Part shown: positions 33,951 through 45,141 of the stretch, in pieces | Numbering within the stretch: the first letter of the stretch is position 1 | How the letters are laid out: each line of letters opens with the position of its first letter | Assembly: GCA_002900995.3 (NCBI GenBank) | Contig: CM035304.1 | Location: 1,223,498-1,287,497, forward strand | Direction of reading: 5' to 3' | Length of the DNA: 64,000 nucleotides | Source: Ganoderma boninense | Taxonomy: Eukaryota > Basidiomycota > Agaricomycetes > Polyporales > Polyporaceae | The notes under the pieces: model-generated | Databases searched by the model: none | What the model saw: only the letters and a program-made list of their open reading frames with translations | Told to the model about the DNA's origin: nothing | Program-made: the position numbers and the translations under genes

Positions 33951-35007
33951 TTAGACATCAAGAGTCGCATCCTGGGAGGCCAAGACACCGGCGAGAGGAA
34001 CCGCAACGTCGTCGAGCGCTTGTGGGTCGTCAATGAAGAAGAAATCCTCGCCTCCGGTGAAGGCCCAGTCTTCGTACAACAACCCGCAGCTCGCCTCCTG
34101 ACACTCCTGCGGAGCCGCCATGTCAGCGCACGGGTCGGTCATGGGTGAGGTCTCCGAGAGCCACCAGGACAGAACGGGAGGAGCGTCGGTAGAGAGGAAT
34201 TGCGACTCGTCGATGAAGTCGGGAAAAGAGTAAGATTCGGATCCACCAAGGGAAGGGTGCTCCAAGGAAGGGCCCGCCGAGGCTACTGAGGGGAACGACT
34301 GCGGACACTCGGACTCAGAGGACGGTCGAGGAGTGGGGCAATCATCATCGCTGACGGAGGAGGAGAGGGATGGGCACGGCGACGGGGCGTCCTCGATAGA
34401 TGATGATGGGGAATCTGCTGCGGTAGGAGCGAAGGCCGACTGGGAACGCGGGTCGACGCTCAACACCGCCTCGAGTTCCCCGTGGGACACCTTGACAGAA
34501 CTTCCCTGCACGCGCTTGGCGTCAGCGCGCGCGAACTTGCCGTCCTTCCCTCGCCGGCTGGTCCAGTAGTCGGGGTGCCTGGCCTTGTGAGCCTCCATGT
34601 TCTGGCGGGCGGTCGCCCGATAAACATCGCGCTGCTCCTGGAAGAGGTGCCGCCATGCGGCGCCCGCTTCCCTCGTGAGATCGACTTGGCGCTTCTTGTG
34701 GCCATCCGTCGAAATCTTGTTGGCAGGGTTGTTGACGTACTCTGAGCGGAAGAGAAGGAAACCGTTCGCAGGGGGCCTGACCCTGTCGCGGTCCTTGCTC
34801 TTGTGCGAGGTCGCGTGAGCCTTGGATTCTAAGCGTCGCGAGGGGGGCTTTGAGATCTCGACAGGACTCGGAGCGGTGGGGTTAGAGAGTGTATCCTTGG
34901 CCAAGATACATCTGGATTGGACCGTGGTTATGTGGATGTAGAGTCATAAACGTGGCAGATGCGACTCACTCGGGGGGCAGCCACACGCGCTGGTCTCTGT
35001 GGGACAT
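33951..35007 (-). CDS. HMG-box transcription factor-like protein (HMG copy 3)
   Basis: Two exons: 35007-34970 (MSHRDQRVWLPP) and 34911-33951, 332 aa. The intron 34969-34912 has GTGAGT, a TGACTC/CTACAT branch region and ATCCAG. The start was chosen because the long second-exon frame has no ATG before the box, and this exon joins it in phase. The HMG box is at about residues 52-125: RPPANGFLLFRSEYVNNPAN, then AGAAWRHLFQEQRDVYRATA and WTSRRGKDGKFARA. It is the closest relative of HMG copy 1. The tail is Ser/Pro-rich and acidic (DAPSPCPSLSSSVSDDDCP), like an activation region. A TATATA lies about 55 bp upstream of the ATG. Role in development or mating is inference from the family. Confidence 0.8.
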
Positions 35008-36977
35008 GTCGGAAGGAGGACAGGAAAGAGAGACGAGGTTCCCCACTTCCCCCAGATTCGCTATATACGGCCTCACCGCAAAGAGGGTCGAACACGTGGG
35101 GTAATTGGGTGTGGACACCGCCCCTCGCGCATGCCGAGCCACACCCGGTGCGAGGCGGATCAAGAGCATGAGAATATTTGAGTGCATATTCTTTCTGGTG
35201 CGTTATCGATGGCAAGAAGAAGCGCACCTCCCGACCCCAACCTGCTTGAATTGGTAAGTTTGCGATTCCATGACAAAGGGCAATGTAGTATTGAACAAAT
35301 TCATCCCACGACGAAACCTGCCCACTGGCACCGGGAGCCCATGCCAGGACGCTATATGATAGCAAAGTGCTGCGTATAATCCATGAAGTGATGGCTAGAT
35401 TGATGTCTTGGAGTTTGGTCGAATCTGTAGGTTCAATTCAACGTCGCTAGGGGGATGGGGCTGAGGAAACCGTGGCCCGGCTGCCGTGCAAAACGTCGAG
35501 CGTTCAAAATTGCGTTACATAAGCATACGTATGGTACGAGCGCTAAATAAATCACCCTTTTCTCAGCCCTTGAACTACGATGACCGGGACTCGATATGCA
35601 TCAGTGAGAGTCCGTCACCGTCTACGTTTTATGGAGAATTTATCGTTCATTCGAGCGTATACAGTGGCGATTTACGAAGGAAATCAAATTATGACTGAGC
35701 TCAGGACTCCTCGATCATTGCTTTAAGCCCATGCATGGCTCGTGGCGCAGAAACCAACGTCCGCTACCATCATCTGTATGCACCACTCACATCCCGGACA
35801 AAACAGAAACGAGCATGTTACCGCACAGGCTTCGCGAGTCTGTCGTACGCTGTGGCCTGCGCATTTCAAAAAGGCCTTCGGCTTTGTATCACAAGTTCAG
35901 CCTCGTTCAACGTGCGCCGGCTGCAGACCATGTGCGTCCTTTCCGTTTCTGCTTTCTCTGCTTTCTCCTCTCACATTCTGGGAATACAATCAGCCACTCT
36001 CTGTCCTCATCCAACAATTTCATCCATTCTAGGTCGGTGCCAATTGGAAGAATTGAGCCTTGTCGCTGCCTTCGAGAGGCTCAGCGGTAGCTCATGGCAT
36101 GGATACCGGCCTGCGCACACACTCGCGGGTCCAAACAGACGCTAACGCATAGCTGTTCCAGTCATGCAAGCCGTTGGAGAGAGAAGAGCGGAAGGATAGG
36201 ACTAACAGTAGGGAGCAGACTCGCAGGTGCGTGTCCCGTCCGGTGCAGTGTGAAATTAGAATTTCATCGACCCGGTTCGCTGCGTATTCTGCAGTATAAT
36301 GTCGAGTAAGTGAGATTGATAAGACACTGGACATTGGGTCGAGATCCTCGGGAATTGAGGCACGTATCAGACAAAACTGTGAAACGATCTCGCGGACAAG
36401 ATACAGAGCATGCATTCAGCAGCTAGACACAAGCTAGGCTGGTGCTCGTTCCCCTCATCTCGGGGCCATTGAGCAGCGGCTAGGATATCCGGAATACTCA
36501 TACACATGCTTAGAGAGAAGAGGGATCGTGTCCGCGATCCAAACGACGGCTTTCGAGTCAGGAATGCAGTGAGTCGTCGATTCTCGTCTTCTCTGCGCAC
36601 CTTCTGACGTCTCCACCGTGCCGGGCATGAGCTGCACCACACGTGTCGACGTTTTCTTGGGGAATAAATCCCTTACATCCGTCTACATTGATAACTTCCC
36701 ACAGATGGGCACTCGGCCCCATTTGGTCCGTAGTGGATCCACTAGACGTGGAGAGTCCAGCTTTCAACTTGTTGGTGAGGTGATCTCGGCTATTCCTCAC
36801 GTACACGTATACGACCTCGCGCGGGCTCCCAGACTCCATTGCGTCGGCGCGCTACCATTACCATTACCCCCATTCTCCCACTGGTCCCCCGATTCTCTGG
36901 CTCTCCACAAAACTTTGCTCGCCATTGTGGAGGACAGCACGGGGCCGGATCGCCTAACCGTTGCTTTGCCCCCTGAC
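35008..36977. other. Spacer, nothing recognised
   Basis: About 2 kb without a supportable gene. Frames are short and unlike known families. The first 60 bp hold the HMG copy 3 promoter (TATATA at about 35061). Confidence 0.45.
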
Positions 36978-37271
36978 ATGTCCGGCAGAGCGCCTTCGCC
37001 AACTTATTCGCTTCCGAACGGCCTCGGACGTCGTCCACAGGTGAGTGCGGCCAAGCGTCCATCACTGCGTGACCCATCGGCCAAGTTGCTTTAACCCTTT
37101 GTCCAGCTCATCCAAAGCGTCGCGCCAACGCTGCTCCGTGGATACGTGCCCTATCTGTTACGTAGTTGGCACTGGGACAATGGGCTGCCGACGCGAGGAC
37201 AGGGAGTGCTTTTCACACCAGGCCCGTTAGCCACGGGCGTCCATCGGCTGCGAACTGCATTTGCTTTGTAG
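36978..37271 (+). CDS. Possible small two-exon gene, hypothetical
   Basis: ATG at 36978, exon to 37040, a canonical intron (GTGAGT...CTTTAACCCTTTGTCCAG, 66 bp) and exon 37107-37271 give 75 aa (starts MSGRAPSPTYSLPNG, ends RLRTAFAL). There is no domain and no homologue I recognise. The only support is the good intron and an open second exon; it may equally be chance. Confidence 0.22.
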
Positions 37272-37539
37272 GTAAGAAATTGGCCTCGTTAATATAGGTC
37301 CACTCAAAGTTCGCCTTTGTGCTGCACCGGGATCTATTCTAGCGCTCTCAGCCGTGCGGCGGGTGGTATATATGTGGGGCACTTGACGAGAGGCGTCGCT
37401 GATGTTCACCCCCCCCCGCCTTCTACTCCGTCTACGCTCGTTCCTCCGTTTCTCTCGTTGTACACTCGTCTGTGAGTACAAGTCAGTCACAATAAGCCCG
37501 TCTGCGTCCTTCTGACATTCATCTTGACCGTAGCGCGCC

Positions 37540-38873
37540 ATGGACAACCTTCGCACGATCACAGAGAAGGCCTTGGAGAGTTTCGGCACTCGCGAAGCCA
37601 TGATCGAGTTCCTTCTATCCACAAGGGACATCGACAACGTGAAAGTGAAACTCATCAACCCTTTCCTGTGTTTCCGCAACATCTGCGGCTCGTTGCTCCC
37701 CGCCTCGCTCTCAAGGCGGCAGAGCGAGGTTTCGAAGAAGATGGGCGCGGTCTGGCGTGCGGGTGCGCGGGACCTTGGCTTCTGGAGCGATCTGTATCAG
37801 GACTTTGTGGATGAACACCACGCGCGTTTCCCTTATTACTGGCAGAAGAAGGCAGAGCTCGACGCAGTGCCCCAGGCGAAACGCCTCGCGGTGCTAGCTA
37901 CCTTGCCGGACCCGAAGAACAAGAGGCGGAAGAAGAAGAAGAAGCGTCCCGAGGTCGAGGAGAGGCGTGGCGACGTCAAGGAGAAGCGTCCCCGTCGGGC
38001 GCGAGCTGCTCCCTACAACGTTCGTGGTACGCCTTCTTCGTCGCAGTCTCATTCCTCTCGTTCTTCTGCGTCGCGGTCTCGCTCCTCCCGTTCTTCGTCG
38101 TCGTCCTCCCTCCCCATCGCCCCTCAAGGACCGACTTCGACCGTCCCCCTCTTCCCCACTCCACCCGCCGTCCCGGTTCATCACTCATCCCGTCCTCCCG
38201 TTCCCGTAGCCCCTCCTCCGGTTCCCATAGCCCCTCCTCCAGTTCCCATCCACCCTTACAATCAGCCCTCCCTCCCTATGTTCCCTCCTCCACTCAGCCG
38301 TCGCACATGATGCCTCCGTTCAGCTATGCTGGGTCACATGCGTCTCATGCCGCTCATAACTACGGAAACGCCCTGCTTTGCGGCGACCAGTACGTCGTTC
38401 CGAGTCAGACGTGGAACCCAGCCCCCGTCGCCGCGCCTCAACCACCATCTCTTGCCAGTGGCATGCAGACGCAGATCCACACCCCTTGGACCAGCGCACC
38501 CGCCCTCCCTGCTGCGGCCTACCACCAGGCCATGACCATGACCACGACCCACTCCGCGTCTTGGACTACGAGTGCGACCGTACCCGGGCCGACTTTGCCT
38601 CAGGCTCACTATCACCAGCCCGTCAACTCACTGGCAGCGGCCAACCGTGCCCCGCTCGTACCCTATCACGAGGCTGACTTCAATGGTTACCAGACGTACC
38701 AGCTGGGTTCCACGGGTGATTCGTTGCCCACTTATCAAGGCGCGGCCCACTTCCCATCCTACCAGGCCCCGTTCCCGGCGTCTCACCTGTTGATGTCTTC
38801 GGATGTTCAAGCTCCGAGCATTGGGCGATCCTTCGCACCTGTCCCTCAGATCGGAATCCGCGCCAGACTCTAA
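37540..38873 (+). CDS. Divergent HMG-box protein (HMG copy 4), frame change inside
   Basis: The first frame, 37540-38310, starts MDNLRTITEKALESFG and holds a divergent HMG-like box at about residues 38-105: INPFLCFRNICGSL, then GAVWRAGARDLGFWSDLYQD and HARFPYYWQKK, followed by a basic KRRKKKKKRPEVEER. A Ser/Arg and Pro-rich stretch then runs to a stop at 38310. The second frame (+2), ending at 38873, is Tyr/Gln/Pro/His-rich like the tails of other HMG copies, so both probably belong to one protein. An intron with length 3n+2 would join them; 38027-38265 (GTACGC...AATCAG) is one fit, but the Pro-rich sequence makes the choice uncertain. A TATATAT lies at about 37366. Confidence 0.6.
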
Positions 38874-39986
38874 GGACGAAGGACTTGGTTTCAGCGAAGG
38901 GATGGGAGAGTTAGAGTGGTGCTGAGAGTGACTTGCAGGTGGGCGACGGCGACCGTGCAGGTGGTTGAACTTGTTGAACTTGAATCGTTCTTCGACTCGT
39001 TCAAGCTCAGAGGCGTAGCGGTCAAAGTTGTTGGTAAATTGTTTACATGTATGCGATCCGTGGTCGTCTTTGTATATGCGCCTTACGCTTCCCGGAATAT
39101 GGAATATGCAAGCTTCATGTGGAGTCGTCTCGGAGGCAACGCGAGGTGCACGGGGGCCTACTTGCCATATTTGTCCTCGTGGGTTTTTCTGCACAGCCAC
39201 CACAGCGTACGTGGATCGCTCTCCATTTCAAGTTCGCAGTGGCAGGCGGGATCCAGCCTCCGCTCGACGTTGAACAGGTAAAGCTATACCTTCATTCTGT
39301 GTCCTTTTCTTCACGCATATCTTTGAGTTTCGCAGAGGGCGAGCCCAGGACATGTAGTTTCTATCGAATCACACGTGAAGCTTGAAGCCGTTCAAGCCGC
39401 ACGCGAGGCAACAATACCTGCTGAACGGATGGTCCGTCGGAAGTACCGGTCACCGACCCGAGGTACCTTGCCTCGGGTACGTAATAGAATAGCGTTTAGC
39501 CTTCTGCCCCGCACACAAGACTGTCCCACGTCATCCTGCCGTTCCTGAGACCCGCCACCCGTGAACGCTTGGACCTGTCCGGAAAATGGTGCGGATCCTC
39601 GCCCCAATGTGGGCAGTGCGGTCGCTTTCTGCCTCTGCACGGGCGGGCCCCCTCTCTCAGGAGGACAATGGGAGACGTTGCGTGGGTACGGCGGCCGCTT
39701 CGGTCGAGGCAAGGTCGCCCCATCTGTGGGTGCGCTCTGGGCGGGCACCGCCCTCCGTATATAGGGTAGCCCCCGACGTGTGGGTTGTCCCTCGAACTGG
39801 TTTCCCCCCCTCACGCTCGTTTTCTGATCCCTCTCTCCGCTCGTTCTTAGTCCTTAATTTCTGGCCTGTCCCTCTCCCCGCTCGAGTCTCCAAGTCATCT
39901 CTTCCTCAATCTCTCCATTTTCTGTTTCCACTCCCGCCCTAGCCCCTGCATACACCGCCGAGGAAACAAGACCAAGACCAACAGCC
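38874..39986. other. Intergenic, with HMG copy 5 promoter
   Basis: Mostly featureless. GTATATAGGG near 39757 is a TATA candidate for the next gene, followed by a CT-rich leader of about 200 bp. Confidence 0.5.
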
Positions 39987-41297
39987 ATGTACGTATTCCT
40001 GCCATCCATCGAGCAGCACGCCGGACTCACCCGTGTTGGTCTGCCCTCTCCACTCGCGCTCGGCGCGGTCAGGCCTGCCAAGCGCAACAGGGATCCGAAC
40101 CACATCCCCAAGCCGTCGAACGCCTTCATGTGCTTCCGGGGAGAATTCAACGAAATTCTCAAAGCCAAGAAGGAAGCTGCTGGCGATGAGCAGCAAGACG
40201 GGACGGCCGAAAACAAGCAGCGAGACGGGACGACCGAAAACAAGCAGCAAAAAGACGTGTCAAAGGACGCCGGCGAGGTGTGGAACTCGATGACCCCTGA
40301 AGAGCAGGCTCCGTACTACAGGATGGCCGCGAAGCTCAAGAAGGAACACATGCTGAAGTACGGGAAGCAGAACTCCGCGGGCAAGAGGAAAAAGAAGGAT
40401 ACGACCACCCCGAAGAAGGCGCGGAAGGCTTGTGCGGCAGATGTCTCTGCTGCTGTCCTCGCCCTTCCGTCCGCAGGCTCCTCCCTTCAACCTGGTTACG
40501 ACGTACCTGTGAGTTTCCACCATCTTTTCGTCCTCGGGCCCTCTCGTGAATCCTTCCTTATACCCGTCGTTCCTTCCCATCAGGCTTCTTCGATGGTCGC
40601 CACATCTTCGTGCGCCGTCCCTGTCCCCGTATCGACCACGCCCTTCGACAACGAGCACCCCTGGTGCTCGCCATTCGCGCCCGCAGAAACTCTCATGCCT
40701 ACTCCAGCGTTGACGCCGTGCACCACGCTGTCGCCGAGTCCTGGTCCGTCCTTGTACAGCTTCCCTCCGTCGGCGAGTGCCTCCCGCGTCGCTTCGCCTG
40801 CCGTCCTCGACTTCACTTCAGACGGCACGTTCTATTCAGACTTGCCACCCTTCCCACACGCCAACATCGCTCCGTACACAGGACATGGAGACTATTTGGC
40901 TGTGCCCGGATACCAACTCTACGACAACCAACTCCCGTTCAGCGGTTGCGCGCCACTCGTCCCTAACCACATCGACCACGTCCCATACCCCGTTCCTTTG
41001 GCCGAGTTCGACGGCGCATTCGACTATCAGTTCTGCGAGCAGTCTATACCCATGCCGCCTGCCACGTGGTTCGACCCCGGACTCGCCACCGCGGAGACTG
41101 AGTATACCTGGCCGAGGGAGCCCGTCGACCACACGACGTTTACCCCCGCCGAGAACGTCGCTGTCAATCAGGAGGCGTTGCAACAAATGGGACCACAGGA
41201 TCCTGTCTGTCCTGAAACATCGATGCCTCATTCCCTCGACTGGTGGATCGCGCGACTCGATCCCCTTTATACCTCCGACGACGCTGTTGCTTCATAG
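39987..41297 (+). CDS. HMG-box protein (HMG copy 5), box interrupted by repeat
   Basis: The single open frame gives 436 aa. The HMG box starts DPNHIPKPSNAFMCFRGEF (the P-x-P-x-NAF-x-x-[FY]R signature) and continues with KDVSKDAGEVWNSMTPEEQ and APYYRMAAKLKKEHMLKY. Between helix 1 and helix 2 lies a Gln/Lys/Asp insertion made by a 27-bp tandem repeat. A basic KRKKKDTTTPKKARKA follows, then a long Ser/Pro/Thr/Tyr-rich tail. An in-frame, stop-free segment at 40509-40583 (GTGAGT...CCATCAG, 75 bp) looks like a 3n intron; if removed, the protein is 411 aa. Nuclear regulator by family. Confidence 0.8.
   Translation: MYVFLPSIEQHAGLTRVGLPSPLALGAVRPAKRNRDPNHIPKPSNAFMCFRGEFNEILKAKKEAAGDEQQDGTAENKQRDGTTENKQQKDVSKDAGEVWNSMTPEEQAPYYRMAAKLKKEHMLKYGKQNSAGKRKKKDTTTPKKARKACAADVSAAVLALPSAGSSLQPGYDVPVSFHHLFVLGPSRESFLIPVVPSHQASSMVATSSCAVPVPVSTTPFDNEHPWCSPFAPAETLMPTPALTPCTTLSPSPGPSLYSFPPSASASRVASPAVLDFTSDGTFYSDLPPFPHANIAPYTGHGDYLAVPGYQLYDNQLPFSGCAPLVPNHIDHVPYPVPLAEFDGAFDYQFCEQSIPMPPATWFDPGLATAETEYTWPREPVDHTTFTPAENVAVNQEALQQMGPQDPVCPETSMPHSLDWWIARLDPLYTSDDAVAS
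40191..40256 (+). repeat. 27-bp coding minisatellite in HMG box loop
   Basis: CAGCAAGACGGGACGGCCGA + AAACAAG (40191-40217) is repeated at 40218-40244 with two base changes, then partially. It encodes QQDGTAENK / QRDGTTENK / QQKD. Confidence 0.85.
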
Positions 41298-42302
41298 GAC
41301 TTCATAAATATGTAACGCTCGCTGCATTCACGCTCATTGCTGTACGGACAATTTTGCTTCCTATAATTCTTGTACATTGTTGTAATGCTATTGATTTTTG
41401 TGTAGTATTGGAATGGTTATACCTTGTGCTCGGACCTCGGTTGGTGTTAATGCGTAGTCGTGTTCATCCTCCTACCGTCTCCGTTAATAATGTACCTCGT
41501 AATTTACGATATTATTTCTGCATGTTGTTGGCTGGATCGCACTGTTTAAATCAAGACGTCGTCTGGTTCACTTGCATGGCTCGTGGTTGCCGCCTTGAGT
41601 TTCGTTTCCATAAGGCTGAAGCGGCCAGTAGCCTTGCCTTTTCTGTGCATGGAGGACCTCTGGCACAGCCACAGCTGCTGCATGCGAAGCGCGTCCCCGA
41701 GCACTTGGCAACGTCGCTTTCTCTTAACTTTCTCTTCCCTCTGGGCCGGGTGAGGCCAATGCCGTTGTGTCTAGGCTCGATCTGCAGTCTCCATTAAACT
41801 GCTCTGTGCCCGCCTAGATTCTCCACAGTTTATCCGGCGGTCCACCCCTATCGGCCGTGAGTACCGAAGCGTCCTAAATTTTGCACACGAGGCTCATCCC
41901 AGTGCGCCAGTGCGCCGTGCACCCGGCATTCTTACTATTAGAAGAAGAGCACCTGCCCACGGATAGGCTCGCACAGTCGGCAGCGCCTGCCGGCTGCATG
42001 CAAGACACCATGTGCACGCGCCTCCACCCCGGGCCTGTTCAGACGGAGGCCAATGATTCGCGGACGACGGTGCAGTCGTCTGCGCCGTGACGTACAAATT
42101 TCGCTCCGAAACCTACGAATGCGCTGTATGGTCCCATCTTAAAGTTGAAGGTCCTACGTGAGGCGTCGTTCTAGGACCTTCACTCAGCTGGCTCTCCCTT
42201 TATCAACGAGACAGTCTCTGGCCGCTGCGGTCTCAGCACTCACTGGAGGGCCCCACATCCCTTCCCCGCCTTTACCCCTTCTTCCCCATCTCACCCTCCG
42301 CA
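41298..42302. other. Spacer, nothing recognised
   Basis: Holds the 3' end of HMG copy 5 and the promoter side of the MFS gene. No supported gene. Confidence 0.45.
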
Positions 42303-44835
42303 TGCCTTACCACGGAACCGCGGTCTCGACTCCCCGGTCGGTGACCCGGGCCCAGACGTGGCGGGCACCGTCCACGACGATGCGATCACCGTCGTAGAGC
42401 CGCACTCCGAGACCGTCTCCCTGACGGACCAGACGAACCTGCTCCCGCGGAAGAAGGTCCTGATAATCTTCTTCGGCCTTTCCCTGTGCATCCTCGTCTC
42501 CTGCCTCGACTCGACGATCGTCGCGACGGCCCTTCCGACCATCTCGGCCGCGTTCAACGCCGGCTCCGTCGTCTCGTGGGTCCCCTCCGGGTACTTCCTC
42601 ACCTCGACCGCGTTCCAGCCGATCTGTGAGTGCGGTTGTTCTGACATGAATATTAACAAGGTCGTGGTGGTGTCGCGTTGTTTCCCTTGCTCCTCCGCAG
42701 AGCCGCATGGTCCACGGGCGAATCTGCTGCCCATCCCCCATCCCCAAGATAACGTTTTGACTCACTCCACCCCCACGCGTGCGAGCTGTGACTCGATAAG
42801 TACAATACTGACCGAGCTCCATCCTTCTTCTTCTCCAGATGGGCGCTTCAGCGACATCTTCGGCCGAAAGCTAGCGCTGTGCCTCGCGATGGCCATATTC
42901 ATGGTCGGCTCGCTCGCCGCCGGGTTCTCGCGCACGATAATGCAGCTCATCGTGCTCCGGGGCATCGCCGGCGTCGGCGGGGGCGGCATCGTGAGCATGG
43001 CGCAGATCGTGATCTCTGACGTCGTCTCGCTCCGCGACCGGTGAGTAGCGCAGTGGTGCTTATCACTGGCACGCTTTTTCAAGAGAGATTATCCGGTGGT
43101 ACTGACTGAGCATTTTGAATCAGTGGGAAGTACCAGGGTATAATTGGCGTCGTGGTCGCGTTCGGGTTCGCAGTCGGGCCGCTCCTGGGCGGCGTCCTCG
43201 CCGAGAAGGCGGGGTGGAGGTGGTGCTTCTGGATCACCCTCCCGATTTCGCTCTGCGCGGTCATCTTCGTGCTATTGGTGCTGCCGCTCAAGCCGGTCGA
43301 GGGGAATATCGGGAAGAAGCTCGCCGTAATCGACTATGTCGGCACCGTCCTCACGCTCGGCGGATGCACGCTGGTTGTCCTCCCGCTCATCTGGGTAAGA
43401 CGATGCCAGAGTTGAATTTGCTCGCATCTAACCAGGGGTGTTTAGGGTGGCGTGACTTTCCCGTGGACTTCACCTTTGGTTTTGGCGCCTCTTTGCTCCG
43501 GGCTCTGGTCGTCGCCCTGTTCTGCCTTTGGGAATGGAAGGGGGCCCGCCTACCGATCATTCCGAGTGAGTTTTCGTCACCGCTTCCGGCCTGAGAAGCA
43601 GAGCCTGACATAAAATTAAAATTCAGTGCATATCTTCAAGCAGATTACCGTCACAGGGGTATACATCACGATGTTTATCAAGTGCGTAACGGTGTTGGAA
43701 AAGATCTGGGACCAGACTCTCATCTCGCCGGTTATCTTCAGCGGAGTCGTGTTCTACTCCTCCCTATTCTACCTCCCACAATACTTCCAGGTCGCGCTGA
43801 GCTACTCCGCGGTTCGCTCTGGTGTCTTCCTTCTTCCCGTGCTCGTCAGTCAGACTCTGGCGAGTTTCATCTGCGTAAGCATCACCTTCAAGCTCTGGCC
43901 AAACCGTGGTCTGACTCGGATTTCCTTAGGGGCAAATGATCAGCATAACTGGAAGGTATAGGGTGAGCTTCCATCAACACCTTTGCTCAGTAAGTGGCAG
44001 AAATACCGACCCTGGGAGCGATGCATAGGCCAACATTTACTGCGGCTTTGCCATCTGGACCGTCGGATGCGGGTGCCTCTCAACAGTCACTCCATCCACG
44101 TCTAAGGGACTGCTCGTTTTCTACATGCTCCTTGCTGGTACTGGTGCTGGAGGAGTGAGCCGACCTATGTCAATCGTCGGTGTAATACAGCACGCTGCTA
44201 ACACTCTGACACCTCGCAGACGCTCCAAACAACCACGGTGGCCGCGCAGGCGAGCGTCTCCCGACGGGACATGTCGGTCGTCACCGCCGTCCGTAACGTA
44301 AGTGTCGTTCGCTTCCCGCGCCCACTGTCCGCCCATATGCCACTTCCCGCAAAGTTCTGACCACATTGTCAACCACTGACAGTTCATCCGTCTCCTGGGC
44401 GGCACCTTCTCCCTCGCGATCGGCGCGACGATCATCAACAACTCGCTCCGGCACACCATGACCGCGCTCCGCCTCGCGCCGAGTACGATCGCGAAGATCG
44501 TCGACGACCCGACAATCCTTGGCGCGCGCACCTCCGCGTCTGCATCGAGCCTCAACGACCTCGGCGTCTCCGCCGCGCTCGCCGACCGGATCCTCGGCGC
44601 GTACATCAGCGGGTTCCGAACCGTGTTCCTCCTCAACACGGGGCTCAACGCGGTTGCGACCGTCGCCGCGATCGTGCTCATCCGCCACATCGAGCTCACA
44701 AGGGGCGATGAGGATGAGCTGAAACAGAAGGCCGCTGAGGAGGTGCTGGCAGCGGAGAAGATGAGTGTGGTTGAGGCTCCCGGTGCGGCGGCTCCGAATG
44801 AAAAGGACAAGACGTTGGGTGATGCGAACGTCTGA
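42303..44835 (+). CDS. MFS multidrug exporter, DHA2 (14-spanner) type
   Basis: Proton-driven exporter of the plasma membrane or vacuole. TM1 is followed by the DHA2 signature LDSTIVATALPTIS, then YGRFSDIFGRK (motif A), LRGIAGVGGGGIVSMAQIV, GVVVAFGFAVGPLLGGVLAE (motif C) and WRWCFWITLPISL. Exon chaining through about nine small introns restores WEWKGARLPIIP, FYSSLFYLPQYFQVALSYSA and the last spans ending at 44835. The start is doubtful: the coding frame (DVAGTVHDDAITVVEP) is open upstream without ATG, while the only nearby ATG, 42303, reads MPYHGTAVSTP in a different frame. Either a one-base shift lies at about 42330-42360 (error or mutation) or an unseen exon supplies the start. Substrate unknown. 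Confidence 0.82.
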
Positions 44836-45141
44836 CCAATTTCAACTCAGTGTTTTCTCTCAGCCTATTTCCCTTGGGATGGATTCGTATAGACTAGGTT
44901 ACTGTAGATTTACGACTGAGGGCTTGATGCTCGATGCCTTGCATGATAGACGTAGAATAGTGAGGATAGACATTATGCGATCGATTCGTGATGATGTCCG
45001 CTACAGCTTGCATATAACAATGATTGTACAACAACCATAACACAGAGCCCAGGGCGAAGATGCAAGGCATTCACATGTGCAGGGAGTCCATGTTGAATGG
45101 AGAAGGAAAGCGATGGTTTCGTTACGGCCAGATGAGATGGG
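44836..45141. other. Convergent spacer
   Basis: 305 bp between the MFS and GCN1 3' ends, AT-richer. No gene. Confidence 0.6.

Noticed and set aside
36618..37094. 158-codon open frame on plus strand
   Set aside because: No domain, codon use unlike real exons; only the spliced small candidate at 36978 has any support, and that is weak.
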